Assembly (NCBI GenBank): GCA_016207585.1
Contig: JACQPI010000021.1
Span: 1-25,481, forward strand
Source: Elusimicrobiota bacterium
GTDB lineage: Bacteria > Elusimicrobiota > Elusimicrobia > UBA1565 > JACRDR01
Direction of reading: 5' to 3'
Length of the DNA: 25,481 nucleotides
Shown here: in pieces, positions 1 to 6,889 of the stretch
Layout of the letters: each line of letters opens with the position of its first letter
How positions within the stretch are numbered: the first letter of the stretch is position 1
Made by a program: the position numbers and the translations under genes
The notes under the pieces: model-generated
The model's database searches: none
What the model was told of the DNA's origin: nothing
Seen by the model: only the letters and a program-made list of their open reading frames with translations

Positions 1-274
1 GCACCTCATTGTCTGGTTTCTGGAGCGGGAAGATCGAAAGGCGCAGACCCGCCTGGGATTGAGTGTCAGCCGCAAGTTGGGGGGGGCGGTTCGACGGAAT
101 CGGATCCGGCGCCTCTTGAAGGAGGCGTTCCGCCTCAACCGGCATCGCCTCGAACACGGATACGACCTCGTGGCGTATCCGAGGCCGGGCTGTCCTTGGG
201 ACGGCTTGAAGGATGCGGAGGACGCGCTTTTAGCCGCGTGCGGCAAGGGCGAGCTCCTTCGGGACGACGGATGA
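1..274 (+). CDS. rnpA: Ribonuclease P protein component (partial, 5' end missing)
   Basis: This is the protein subunit of RNase P, which helps the catalytic RNA remove 5' leaders from pre-tRNAs. The reading frame is open to the left edge (first complete codon at 2), so the N-terminus lies outside the window. A TTG at 59 is in frame but falls in the middle of the conserved fold and is not the real start. Visible text includes TRLGLSVSRKLGGAVRRNRIRRLLKEAFR, given here as two adjoining motifs: the conserved VSRK...A strand and the RNR-type basic helix (RRNRIRRLLKEAFR) that contacts P RNA. The C-terminal part reads YDLVAYPRPG, also typical. The stop overlaps the yidD start (ATGA at 271-274), indicating translational coupling. 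The gene normally follows rpmH, which would be just upstream. Identification is secure from the motif and the neighbours. Confidence 0.93.
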   Translation, partial: HLIVWFLEREDRKAQTRLGLSVSRKLGGAVRRNRIRRLLKEAFRLNRHRLEHGYDLVAYPRPGCPWDGLKDAEDALLAACGKGELLRDDG

Positions 275-483
275 TTCAATTTGCAGCCTTGGAACTACTC
301 GGGCTTTTCAGAGCCGTTAGGTCCGCTCTTTTTCCCGCCTGTTGCAGGTTCTACCCATCCTGCACGGACTATGCGGAAGAGGCCCTAAAGCTTCACGGTT
401 GCGTCCGCGCCATCCCTCGCGTCCTCCGTCGCCTGTCGCGCTGCCAGCCCTTCCATCCGGGCGGATTCGACCCGGTCGTTTAG
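271..483 (+). CDS. yidD: Membrane protein insertion efficiency factor YidD
   Basis: YidD is a small amphipathic inner-membrane-associated protein thought to help YidC-dependent insertion of membrane proteins. This one is 70 residues, the usual size. It carries the family signature in order: a hydrophobic amphipathic N-terminus (residues about 1-20), then CRFYPSCTDYAEEAL with paired cysteines, then HGCVRAIPRVLRRLSRCQPFHPGGFDPV. I chose the ATG at 271 because it overlaps the rnpA stop (ATGA) and gives the correct length. A longer frame starting at 196 would run inside rnpA. The gene lies in the standard rnpA-yidD-yidC order, 31 nt before yidC. Confidence 0.93.
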   Translation: MIQFAALELLGLFRAVRSALFPACCRFYPSCTDYAEEALKLHGCVRAIPRVLRRLSRCQPFHPGGFDPVV

Positions 484-514
484 CGTTCGCAAGTTTTACA
501 GGAGGGACTTTCAT

Positions 515-2056
515 TTGGACAAGAACCTTGTCTTGGCCGTCGTGTTATCGATCGGAGTTTACGTGGGCTGGTTTCTTCTCGTGGGGCGCCGCGCCCCCAT
601 CCCCGTTCCGGGAGCCCCTCCGGCGTCGGTTCCTCTGGTAAAACCCGATCGAGGAAGCGGCTCTTCCGCGAACTCGCAGGGAAGCGCCGCTTCCTCCGCG
701 CGACGGGCTCCCGCTCAAGAGGTGACGCTGGCGACTCCGGAGGCGCAGGCGCGCCTCACCGGCCGCGGAGCGGCCCTGGCGGGATATCTTTTTCAAGGTC
801 CCTTGGGCCGGATCGAACTCATCCATAACCCAGAGCCCGGTTTCTTGGCGACGTGGCCCGAACTGACGTTCGAGCCGCTGTCGATCCGCAAGCCGCGCAA
901 CGTCGTATTCCAGGCGGGGCATCCTATTGGCTTCCAAATTCGCAAAGAATTCTTATTCGATCTGGAAGGGCCCCTGCACCGGATCCGCCTGAGCGTGAGC
1001 AACCCGGGCCGGCGGCCCCTGCAGGTGCCGCCTTGGGAGGTCGGGCTGGGCCCCGGCTTGGGAACAGTCCCCAGCGAAGAAGCGGAGAACGCCAAATTGC
1101 AAAGAGCCGTCGGACTGTTCGCCCCGCCCGCCGGGAAGAAACGGGATGTGCTGGAGATACTCAAGCCGGGGGAACACGCGGGGCTGGGACGCTGGCTCGC
1201 CATCGACAACCGTTACTTCTTGGCGGCCGTCATGGCCTCGGCGAACGACTTCGAGGGCTACCGCCTGGAGCGGCATAGCGACGATGCGAAATCCCCTCTG
1301 CTGTTTTTGAAGGCCAAGGCCTTGGCGCTGGAACCCGGCGACGTCCATACGTACGAAATTCCTTTCTACCTGGGCCCCAAGGGCATGACCCGGCTGGAGA
1401 GCCTGCATTTGGGACTGGAACGTTCGGTTGATTTCGGGTGGTTCCAGTCGTTGGGAAGGCTCGTCCTTAAAATCCTCCACTATTTTCACCGTCTGACGGG
1501 CAACTACGGGTGGTCGATCATCCTGTTGACGATATTTATCCAGGCGCTGCTTTTCCCGCTGACCTACAAGAGCTTGAAGGCCACCCTGGGGATGAAGAAA
1601 ATCCAGCCCGAGATCGCCCGGGTTCAACAAAAGTTCAAGGAGGATCCCAAGCGCCTCAATGTGGAGCTCATGGAGCTCTACAAGTCGCGCGGCGTCAATC
1701 CGATGGGAGGCTGCCTCCCCATGCTGGCGCAGATGCCCGTGTTCATAGCCCTCTTCAACACCCTGCGCAACGCGTGGGAGCTCCACGGGGCGCCCTGGAT
1801 GTTTTGGATCAAGGACCTTTCTACCCACGACCCGTTCTTCGTCCTGCCGATCCTGATGGGGGCGGTCATGTTTTTTCAGAACAGGATGAACCCCATGACG
1901 ACTTCCGACCCGATGCAGGCGAAAATAATGCAATACGTCCCGGTCATATTTTGCGTCATGTTCTTGAAGTTTCCGGCCGGACTGGTCTTGTATTGGTTCA
2001 CGAACAGCCTGCTCAGCTTCGGCCAGCAGCTGCTGCTGCGCGACCGGTTGTCTTAA
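515..2056 (+). CDS. yidC: Membrane protein insertase YidC
   Basis: YidC inserts and folds inner-membrane proteins, alone or with SecYEG. It is 513 residues with the Gram-negative architecture: N-terminal transmembrane segment (about 4-24), a Ser/Ala/Pro-rich linker (about 35-70), a large periplasmic beta domain (about 75-300), then the conserved 60-kDa inner-membrane domain (about 325-510). The last includes NYGWSIILLT, FPLTYKSLKATLGMKKIQPEI, NPMGGCLPMLAQMPVFIALF, DPMQAKIMQYVPVIF and FPAGLVLYW. The start is TTG at 515, supported by GGAGGG at 501-506 with 8-nt spacing. An unusual feature is Gln343 (codon 1541-1543) at the place of the arginine found in the hydrophilic groove of characterised YidC proteins (Arg366 in E. 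coli). The lysine-rich C-terminal tail of some homologues is absent. The family is certain; the effect of the Gln is unknown. Confidence 0.96.
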   Translation: MDKNLVLAVVLSIGVYVGWFLLVGRRAPIPVPGAPPASVPLVKPDRGSGSSANSQGSAASSARRAPAQEVTLATPEAQARLTGRGAALAGYLFQGPLGRIELIHNPEPGFLATWPELTFEPLSIRKPRNVVFQAGHPIGFQIRKEFLFDLEGPLHRIRLSVSNPGRRPLQVPPWEVGLGPGLGTVPSEEAENAKLQRAVGLFAPPAGKKRDVLEILKPGEHAGLGRWLAIDNRYFLAAVMASANDFEGYRLERHSDDAKSPLLFLKAKALALEPGDVHTYEIPFYLGPKGMTRLESLHLGLERSVDFGWFQSLGRLVLKILHYFHRLTGNYGWSIILLTIFIQALLFPLTYKSLKATLGMKKIQPEIARVQQKFKEDPKRLNVELMELYKSRGVNPMGGCLPMLAQMPVFIALFNTLRNAWELHGAPWMFWIKDLSTHDPFFVLPILMGAVMFFQNRMNPMTTSDPMQAKIMQYVPVIFCVMFLKFPAGLVLYWFTNSLLSFGQQLLLRDRLS

Positions 2057-2085
2057 CGAAAGCCGTACCTGATTGGAGGCTTCCT

Positions 2086-2985
2086 ATGCGCGAAATAGAA
2101 GTGGAGGGAAGGAACGTCACGACGGCGGTTGAGACAGGCCTCTCCGATTTGGGCCTACGCCGCGACCAAGTGGAGGTGGAAGTTCTTCAGGAGGCCGCTC
2201 CCGGCTTTTTGGGATTGGGCGCCAAATCGGCTCGCGTGCGCATCCGGGAAAAAATATGGGATCCGACCGGCCAGGCGCAGCCCTCTCGTCCCGAGCGCCA
2301 AAGCGCGCCTCGCAAACGGGAACCCTCCACGCCGGAAAACTCGCAGCCGCAGCCCGCTCAGCCGCCGGCGCGCTCGGAGGCTCCCCCGAGACGTTCCGGT
2401 CCCCGGGAACGCCGGCCCTACAATCCCTCCGTTCCTTCCGGCTCGCCCTCATCGTCGGGCCGGACCTCGCGAGGCGCCGAACCCACCCGACGTTCCCTGG
2501 TGCACGAACCGCCTCCGGACACGGCGCTGGCATGCGAGGAATCGAAGAAGGTCCTCGATGAGATATTGAAGCTTCTGCTCTTGCCGGAGGCATCCGTCTG
2601 CGCCTCCTGGGACAGCGCCCAGGTCCGCGTCCTGTGCGAAGTCAAGACCCCGGAAAACTCCGCTTTGACGGATTTCGGAGAGCACTTCCTGGAGTCCCTG
2701 CAGTTCCTGGCGACGCTCATTACCAGCCGTCGGCTGAAGCATCCCGTCGCGGTCCAGGTGGACAGCCAAGGGTACTGGAAGGAGAAGGAGGAGGATATCC
2801 TCCTCCAGGTCCACCAGGCGATGGAGATGCTCAAGCGCACCAACCACCCCGTCCGGCTCAAGCCGATGGACGCCGTCATGCGGCGATTGGTCCATCGGAC
2901 CTTGGCGAAGCACCCCGAAATCGAGACCGCCTCCGAGGGAGAGGGGAGCTGGCGCAAGGTCGTCTTGAAGCCGAAGAAGAAATAA
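2086..2985 (+). CDS. jag: Jag/KhpB RNA-binding protein (Jag-N, KH, R3H)
   Basis: Jag (KhpB, also called EloR) is a cytoplasmic RNA-binding protein linked in Firmicutes to cell elongation and division control. The 299-residue product shows three parts. The first is a Jag-N domain (about 1-55) with the typical GFLGLGAKSARVRI stretch. Next comes a long Pro/Arg/Ser-rich, probably disordered linker (about 60-145). The third is a KH domain (about 150-225) followed by an R3H domain (about 230-299) with RRLVHRTLAKHPEIETASEGEG and a basic end. The frame is open much further upstream inside yidC, but the ATG at 2086 has GGAGG at 2075-2079 and gives the proper domain start. It lies 29 nt after yidC and 4 nt before mnmE, the common yidC-jag-mnmE order. 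Confidence 0.92.
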   Translation: MREIEVEGRNVTTAVETGLSDLGLRRDQVEVEVLQEAAPGFLGLGAKSARVRIREKIWDPTGQAQPSRPERQSAPRKREPSTPENSQPQPAQPPARSEAPPRRSGPRERRPYNPSVPSGSPSSSGRTSRGAEPTRRSLVHEPPPDTALACEESKKVLDEILKLLLLPEASVCASWDSAQVRVLCEVKTPENSALTDFGEHFLESLQFLATLITSRRLKHPVAVQVDSQGYWKEKEEDILLQVHQAMEMLKRTNHPVRLKPMDAVMRRLVHRTLAKHPEIETASEGEGSWRKVVLKPKKK

Positions 2986-2989
2986 AGCG

Positions 2990-4354
2990 ATGCCGGACGT
3001 TATCGCCGCGATCGCGACCCCTCGGGGCGAAGGCGCGGTCGGCATGCTTCGTTTGAGCGGGCCCGGCTGCCGCGATCTGGCGGCGTCGTTCCTGCGATGC
3101 CGCGCCCCATCGCTTGCGCCGCGCGCCGCGACGCTGGCGACCGCTTGCGCCGACGGCCGCGACTTGGACCGCGTGCTGGTCACCCACTTCCCGGCTCCCC
3201 ACACCTACACCGGAGAGGAAATGCTGGAAATCACGACGCACGGGTCTCCCTATATCCTCTCCAAGCTGCTCCGGCAGGCGTGCCGCAGCGGAGCGAGGCT
3301 GGCCGAGCCCGGCGAATTCAGCCAGCGCGCGTTCCTCAACGGCCGCATGGACCTGGCCCAGGCCGAGGCGGTCTGCGACCTCATCCGCGCGAAGACTCAC
3401 CGGGCTCATCGCGCCGCGCTGGAACAGCTCCAAGGGGGAGTTTCCCGCCGCATCGGCGATTTGCGGCGCTCGCTTCTCGATCTTCTGGCCGGCGTCGAGG
3501 CGGGCCTCGATCATCCGGAGGAGGACATACCGGAACTGGGCGCCGAACGGGCGCTGGAGCGTCTTCAGGGCCTCCAGGTCGAGGTGCGCCGCCTCATTGA
3601 GTCCTATCGCGTCGGACGCTTATTGACGGAAGGCGCGCGCATCGCGATCGTGGGAAGCCCAAACGTCGGGAAGTCCAGCCTCCTCAACGCGCTCCTCAAA
3701 CGCGAACGGGCGATCGTCGACCCGGCGCCGGGAACCACTCGCGACACGATCGAAGAAGACGCCGACCTGCACGGGCTGCGCGCCGTGCTCATCGACACCG
3801 CCGGCTTGCGCGCCCGGGCCTCGGGTCCGGTCGAGCGGCTCGGCATGGAGCGTACCCTCCAAGCCTTGGAATCGTCGGACCTGGTCCTGCTCGTCCTGGA
3901 CGGGTCGCGCCCTCTGGGCGCCGAGGAAGCGGCTTTTCTGCGGCAGACGCGGACCCGCTGCCTCGAGGCGGATCGGCCCCTCCTGCTCGTATGGAACAAA
4001 TCCGACCTTGCTCCGGAGCTTCGCGCCGAGGATCTGCCGTCCGACTCGGCCGCCGTGAAAGTTTCCGCTCTGCGCGGAATTGGCATCGAACTCCTGGCTC
4101 GCCGGATCGCGCGCCTCCTGGGCGCCGACGCCGACGAGGCCCAACAGGGCCTCCTGGTGACCTCCCTGCGTCACCGGCAGAACCTGGAACGGACCGCCGA
4201 GTCCCTGGACCTGGCCCGGGCGGAGATAAGCTCCGGCGAAGTGGCCGCGTTGCACCTGCGCGAAGCGCTGGCGGCGCTGGGCGCCCTGACAGGCGAATCC
4301 TCTCCCGACGAAGTTCTGCACACGATCTTCTCTAAATTTTGTATAGGAAAGTGA
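2990..4354 (+). CDS. mnmE: tRNA modification GTPase MnmE (TrmE)
   Basis: MnmE works with MnmG to install 5-carboxymethylaminomethyl-type groups on wobble uridine 34 of tRNAs, using GTP, methylene-tetrahydrofolate and glycine or ammonium. The 454-residue protein has the N-terminal folate-binding domain (about 1-118, starting IAAIATPRGEGAVGMLRLSG), a helical domain, and an inserted G domain. The G domain has a P-loop GSPNVGKS (222-229, with Asn225 in the potassium-coordinating position), TTRDT, DTAGLR and NKSD motifs. The C-terminus is FCIGK, with Cys451 as the conserved catalytic-region cysteine. The ATG at 2990 follows the jag stop by 4 nt with no clear Shine-Dalgarno. Its partner mnmG lies 2.5 kb downstream in the same direction. 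Confidence 0.97.
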   Translation: MPDVIAAIATPRGEGAVGMLRLSGPGCRDLAASFLRCRAPSLAPRAATLATACADGRDLDRVLVTHFPAPHTYTGEEMLEITTHGSPYILSKLLRQACRSGARLAEPGEFSQRAFLNGRMDLAQAEAVCDLIRAKTHRAHRAALEQLQGGVSRRIGDLRRSLLDLLAGVEAGLDHPEEDIPELGAERALERLQGLQVEVRRLIESYRVGRLLTEGARIAIVGSPNVGKSSLLNALLKRERAIVDPAPGTTRDTIEEDADLHGLRAVLIDTAGLRARASGPVERLGMERTLQALESSDLVLLVLDGSRPLGAEEAAFLRQTRTRCLEADRPLLLVWNKSDLAPELRAEDLPSDSAAVKVSALRGIGIELLARRIARLLGADADEAQQGLLVTSLRHRQNLERTAESLDLARAEISSGEVAALHLREALAALGALTGESSPDEVLHTIFSKFCIGK

Positions 4355-4368
4355 TTTACAGGGGGGAT

Positions 4369-4794
4369 ATGAAGAAAAAGAAAGCAGCAAGGAAACCCGT
4401 ACGAACCAAAAAAACCGTCCGTAAGACCGCTCGAAAGTCTTCGAAGGCGGCCGCCAAGCGGCGGCCGGCCGCGAAGCGCAAGGCGCCGTCGGCCGCCAAG
4501 GCGAAGACGCGGCTGGCGCCGGGCCTGACGCCCGAAAAGGTGGTCCCCGGAGCGAAGTTCCTCGGGCTCGTGGAGGATTACTTCGCTCACGTCGGCGTCA
4601 TCGCGACGACGCTCAAGGCCGCTTTGGCGGTCGGCGACACGATCCGAGTGAAGGGACACACGACGGACGTCACCGAACGGCTCGAATCGATGCAGATCGA
4701 ACACCAGGGCATTCAAGGCGCATCCAAGGGCGACTCGGTCGGCATCAAAATCTCCGGTCGGGCGCGCAAGGGAGATGCCCTTTATAAGCTCTGA
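4369..4794 (+). CDS. EF-Tu domain-2-like small protein with histone H1-like basic tail
   Basis: This 141-residue protein has two distinct parts. Residues about 1-50 are almost only Lys, Arg, Ala, Ser, Pro and Thr, with AAK/KRK-type repeats like a histone H1 tail. Residues about 60-141 resemble the small translation-elongation-factor-like (EF-Tu domain 2 beta-barrel) family, including VEDYFAHVGVI, GDTIRVKGHTTDVTERLESM and QIEH, and ending RARKGDALYKL. In that family the GHTTD...SMQIEH core is strongly conserved, but its function is not established. I chose ATG 4369 because a purine run (AGGGGGG, 4360-4366) precedes it; an upstream TTG at 4339 would lie inside mnmE. Position just after mnmE suggests a role with tRNA, rRNA or ribosomes. 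The tail could bind RNA or DNA. The barrel assignment is fairly sure; the function is inference. Confidence 0.75.
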   Translation: MKKKKAARKPVRTKKTVRKTARKSSKAAAKRRPAAKRKAPSAAKAKTRLAPGLTPEKVVPGAKFLGLVEDYFAHVGVIATTLKAALAVGDTIRVKGHTTDVTERLESMQIEHQGIQGASKGDSVGIKISGRARKGDALYKL

Positions 4795-6109
4795 CGCCTT
4801 GGCCGCCCCGTCTCACCAAGACTCCGTCCGTTCGCGGTCCGCCTCGAGGTGGGCCCTGGGGATCCTTGTGGGCATCAACCTGCTCAACTACCTGGACCGC
4901 CAGATTCTTTATGCCCTGCTTCCCCTGATCCAGGCCGATCTAGGCGCCACGGACGCCCAGTTGGGGGCTCTCGCCTCCGCGTTCATGCTTGTCTATATGT
5001 GCGCGGCGCCGCCCGTCGGCTACTGGGCGGATCGATCCTCCCGCAAGAATTGGATCGCCTTCGGCGTCGGTTTCTGGAGTCTGGCGACGCTGGCTTCGGG
5101 ACTCGCGGCGGGTTATCGCCAGCTCTTTTGGGCGCGAGCGGCCGTCGGCATCGGAGAATCCTGCTACGGAAGCGTTTCGCCCTCGTTCGTGGCGGAACAG
5201 TATCCGAAATCCCACAGGGCCAGGGTTTTGGGCTATTTCTCGATGGCGATTCCAGTGGGCTCCGCCCTGGGTTATATTTCGGGGGGACTCATAGGGGAAG
5301 CCTGGGGTTGGCGTCAGGCGTTCTTCCTCGCCGGCATCCCGGGCCTCCTCTTGGCGGCGTTGGCATTTCGATTGCGCGACCCCTCAACGCCCGCTCCCTC
5401 GGGCGCCTCCCAACGGCCTTCGGCAGCGCCACTTCCTCGCGGTAGCGCTCGGTCGGGCGCCTCCAAATCCCATCCCTCCCTCGGCGACTACTCGCAACTG
5501 TCCCGAAATTCCTCCTTCGTGAGCTGCACCCTCGCGATGGCCGCAATGACTTTCGGGCTGGGGGCCTATGCGGTCTGGATGCCGACTTTCTTCACGCGAA
5601 ACTGGGGAATGAGCGTCTCGGAGGCCGGCACTCTATTCGGCATATTGACGGTCGTTTCGGGCATAGCGGGAAGCCTGGGGGGCGGCTGGCTTGCGGACCG
5701 CTGGATGAGCGGCTCGCCCAAGGCCTATTTCATCATCTCGGGCGCCGGTCTTCTCCTTGCCTTTCCCTTGAGCCTCGCGGCCCTGCTGGCCGACCGTTTC
5801 GCAATAGCGGCCTCGGCGATCTTCCTGGCCGAAATCTGCGCCTTCCTGAACATGGGCCCTCTCAATGCGCTCATCGTGAGCGTCACAAAGGTTCCCATGC
5901 GCTCGATGGCCTTCGCGGCCAACATTTTCATCATCCATGCGCTCGGGGACGCCATGAGCCCGACGATCGTGGGACTTGTCTCGGACCGCTGGGGCCTGCG
6001 GCCGGCGTTGCTGGGCGCGGCGGCCGCCTTGGCGGTGGCCGGCGCGATCTGCCTCTGGGGATCGCGCACCGTGGAACAAGACGCTGTCAACGCCGAGGCG
6101 GCCGCGTAA
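4775..6109 (+). CDS. MFS transporter, Spinster-like
   Basis: A 444-residue polytopic protein of the major facilitator superfamily with about 12 predicted membrane segments. Features supporting a Spinster-like subgroup are NLLNYLDRQILYALLPLI in TM1, the motif-A-like loop GYWADRSSRKNW after TM2, the TM4 stretch ARAAVGIGESCYGSVSPSF and GWRQAFFLAGIPGLLLA around TM6. A Ser/Pro-rich central loop (about 205-240) separates the halves. The second half repeats a motif-A loop at GGWLADRW. The substrate cannot be read from sequence. The start ATG at 4775 lies inside the last 20 nt of the preceding gene and has AAGGGAG directly against it, an unusually short spacing, so a slightly later start is possible. 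Its stop abuts the next ATG. Its place between mnmE and mnmG is atypical. Confidence 0.85.
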   Translation: MPFISSDALAAPSHQDSVRSRSASRWALGILVGINLLNYLDRQILYALLPLIQADLGATDAQLGALASAFMLVYMCAAPPVGYWADRSSRKNWIAFGVGFWSLATLASGLAAGYRQLFWARAAVGIGESCYGSVSPSFVAEQYPKSHRARVLGYFSMAIPVGSALGYISGGLIGEAWGWRQAFFLAGIPGLLLAALAFRLRDPSTPAPSGASQRPSAAPLPRGSARSGASKSHPSLGDYSQLSRNSSFVSCTLAMAAMTFGLGAYAVWMPTFFTRNWGMSVSEAGTLFGILTVVSGIAGSLGGGWLADRWMSGSPKAYFIISGAGLLLAFPLSLAALLADRFAIAASAIFLAEICAFLNMGPLNALIVSVTKVPMRSMAFAANIFIIHALGDAMSPTIVGLVSDRWGLRPALLGAAAALAVAGAICLWGSRTVEQDAVNAEAAA

Positions 6110-6889
6110 ATGGAAACTCGAAAATTCGCGCGCGATCTCCTGCTGAACCCTTCCGAGGCGGTGGCGCGGATCGCCCGATCTCCCGAAGCTCTTCGGGCTT
6201 CCGCTATCCTATATATAGCGTTTCTCTGCGCCTCCGCCATCTTCTATGCCCTCAAGCCGGAGAATTTCCCTCCCCCACAGGGTGACATCGAACTCATCCG
6301 GGGGCCGGAAGAATCTCGCGGCTTGTGGTTTTGGATCAAAGTGCAGAGTTGGAACCCCTTTCTGTCGCTGGTCTGGACCGTGCTGCTCGGTTGGTTTTCG
6401 TCGTTCCTAAAATTTTCCCCGCTCGGGAAGCCGTTGAGCCTCCTGACGGCCGGCGTCATGGGAATGCTGCCGCTCATCCCGATTTTGCTTTATGTGAATC
6501 ATCTGATCCCGCGTTCCATCTTTTTGGCCGTTTGGCTCGTGTTTTTGGGAGCCATGATCCCGGCCCTGCGCAAACGCGGGGCGTCCTCGTGGAGGCCCCT
6601 GCTCTGCCTGGTTCTCTCCGTCAATGTCGTCAACCTGGCCCTCTTGGCGCCGTTCGTGCTCTCGGTCGCACTGAGGACGGCTTGGATGTACCACGGACTT
6701 GAATTCGTGCTTCTCTTCTGGACCTTGGGCCTGGGGACGTACGCGCTCAGCCGCCTGGAGGAGCTCTCCACTCCGCGCGCCTTCTGCGCGATATTCCTGT
6801 CGATGCTGTGCCAATTCTGGCTGGTGTTCTCGCTCTACTTCCTGGGGCTCGTCCCCAAGGATATCCTCAAGGCGATGATGAGCGTATGA
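6110..6889 (+). CDS. Yip1-like integral membrane protein
   Basis: A 259-residue hydrophobic protein with a short basic N-terminus (METRKFARDLLLNPSEAVARIARSPEAL) followed by a first membrane segment (about 28-48). A soluble loop of about 35 residues with charged and Gly/Pro content follows, then about five further membrane segments to the end. The opening 'LLNP.EA...i' and the overall spacing are like bacterial Yip1-domain proteins, a family of membrane proteins with no defined biochemical activity in bacteria. ATG 6110 immediately follows the TAA of the MFS gene (no gap). Its stop overlaps the mnmG start (ATGA at 6886-6889), so it is probably co-translated with both neighbours. The family call is tentative; membrane location is confident. 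Confidence 0.7.
   Translation: METRKFARDLLLNPSEAVARIARSPEALRASAILYIAFLCASAIFYALKPENFPPPQGDIELIRGPEESRGLWFWIKVQSWNPFLSLVWTVLLGWFSSFLKFSPLGKPLSLLTAGVMGMLPLIPILLYVNHLIPRSIFLAVWLVFLGAMIPALRKRGASSWRPLLCLVLSVNVVNLALLAPFVLSVALRTAWMYHGLEFVLLFWTLGLGTYALSRLEELSTPRAFCAIFLSMLCQFWLVFSLYFLGLVPKDILKAMMSV

Noticed and set aside
1510..2085. Upstream extension of the jag frame inside yidC
   Set aside because: It overlaps the conserved YidC membrane domain. The ATG at 2086 with GGAGG in front fits Jag-N.
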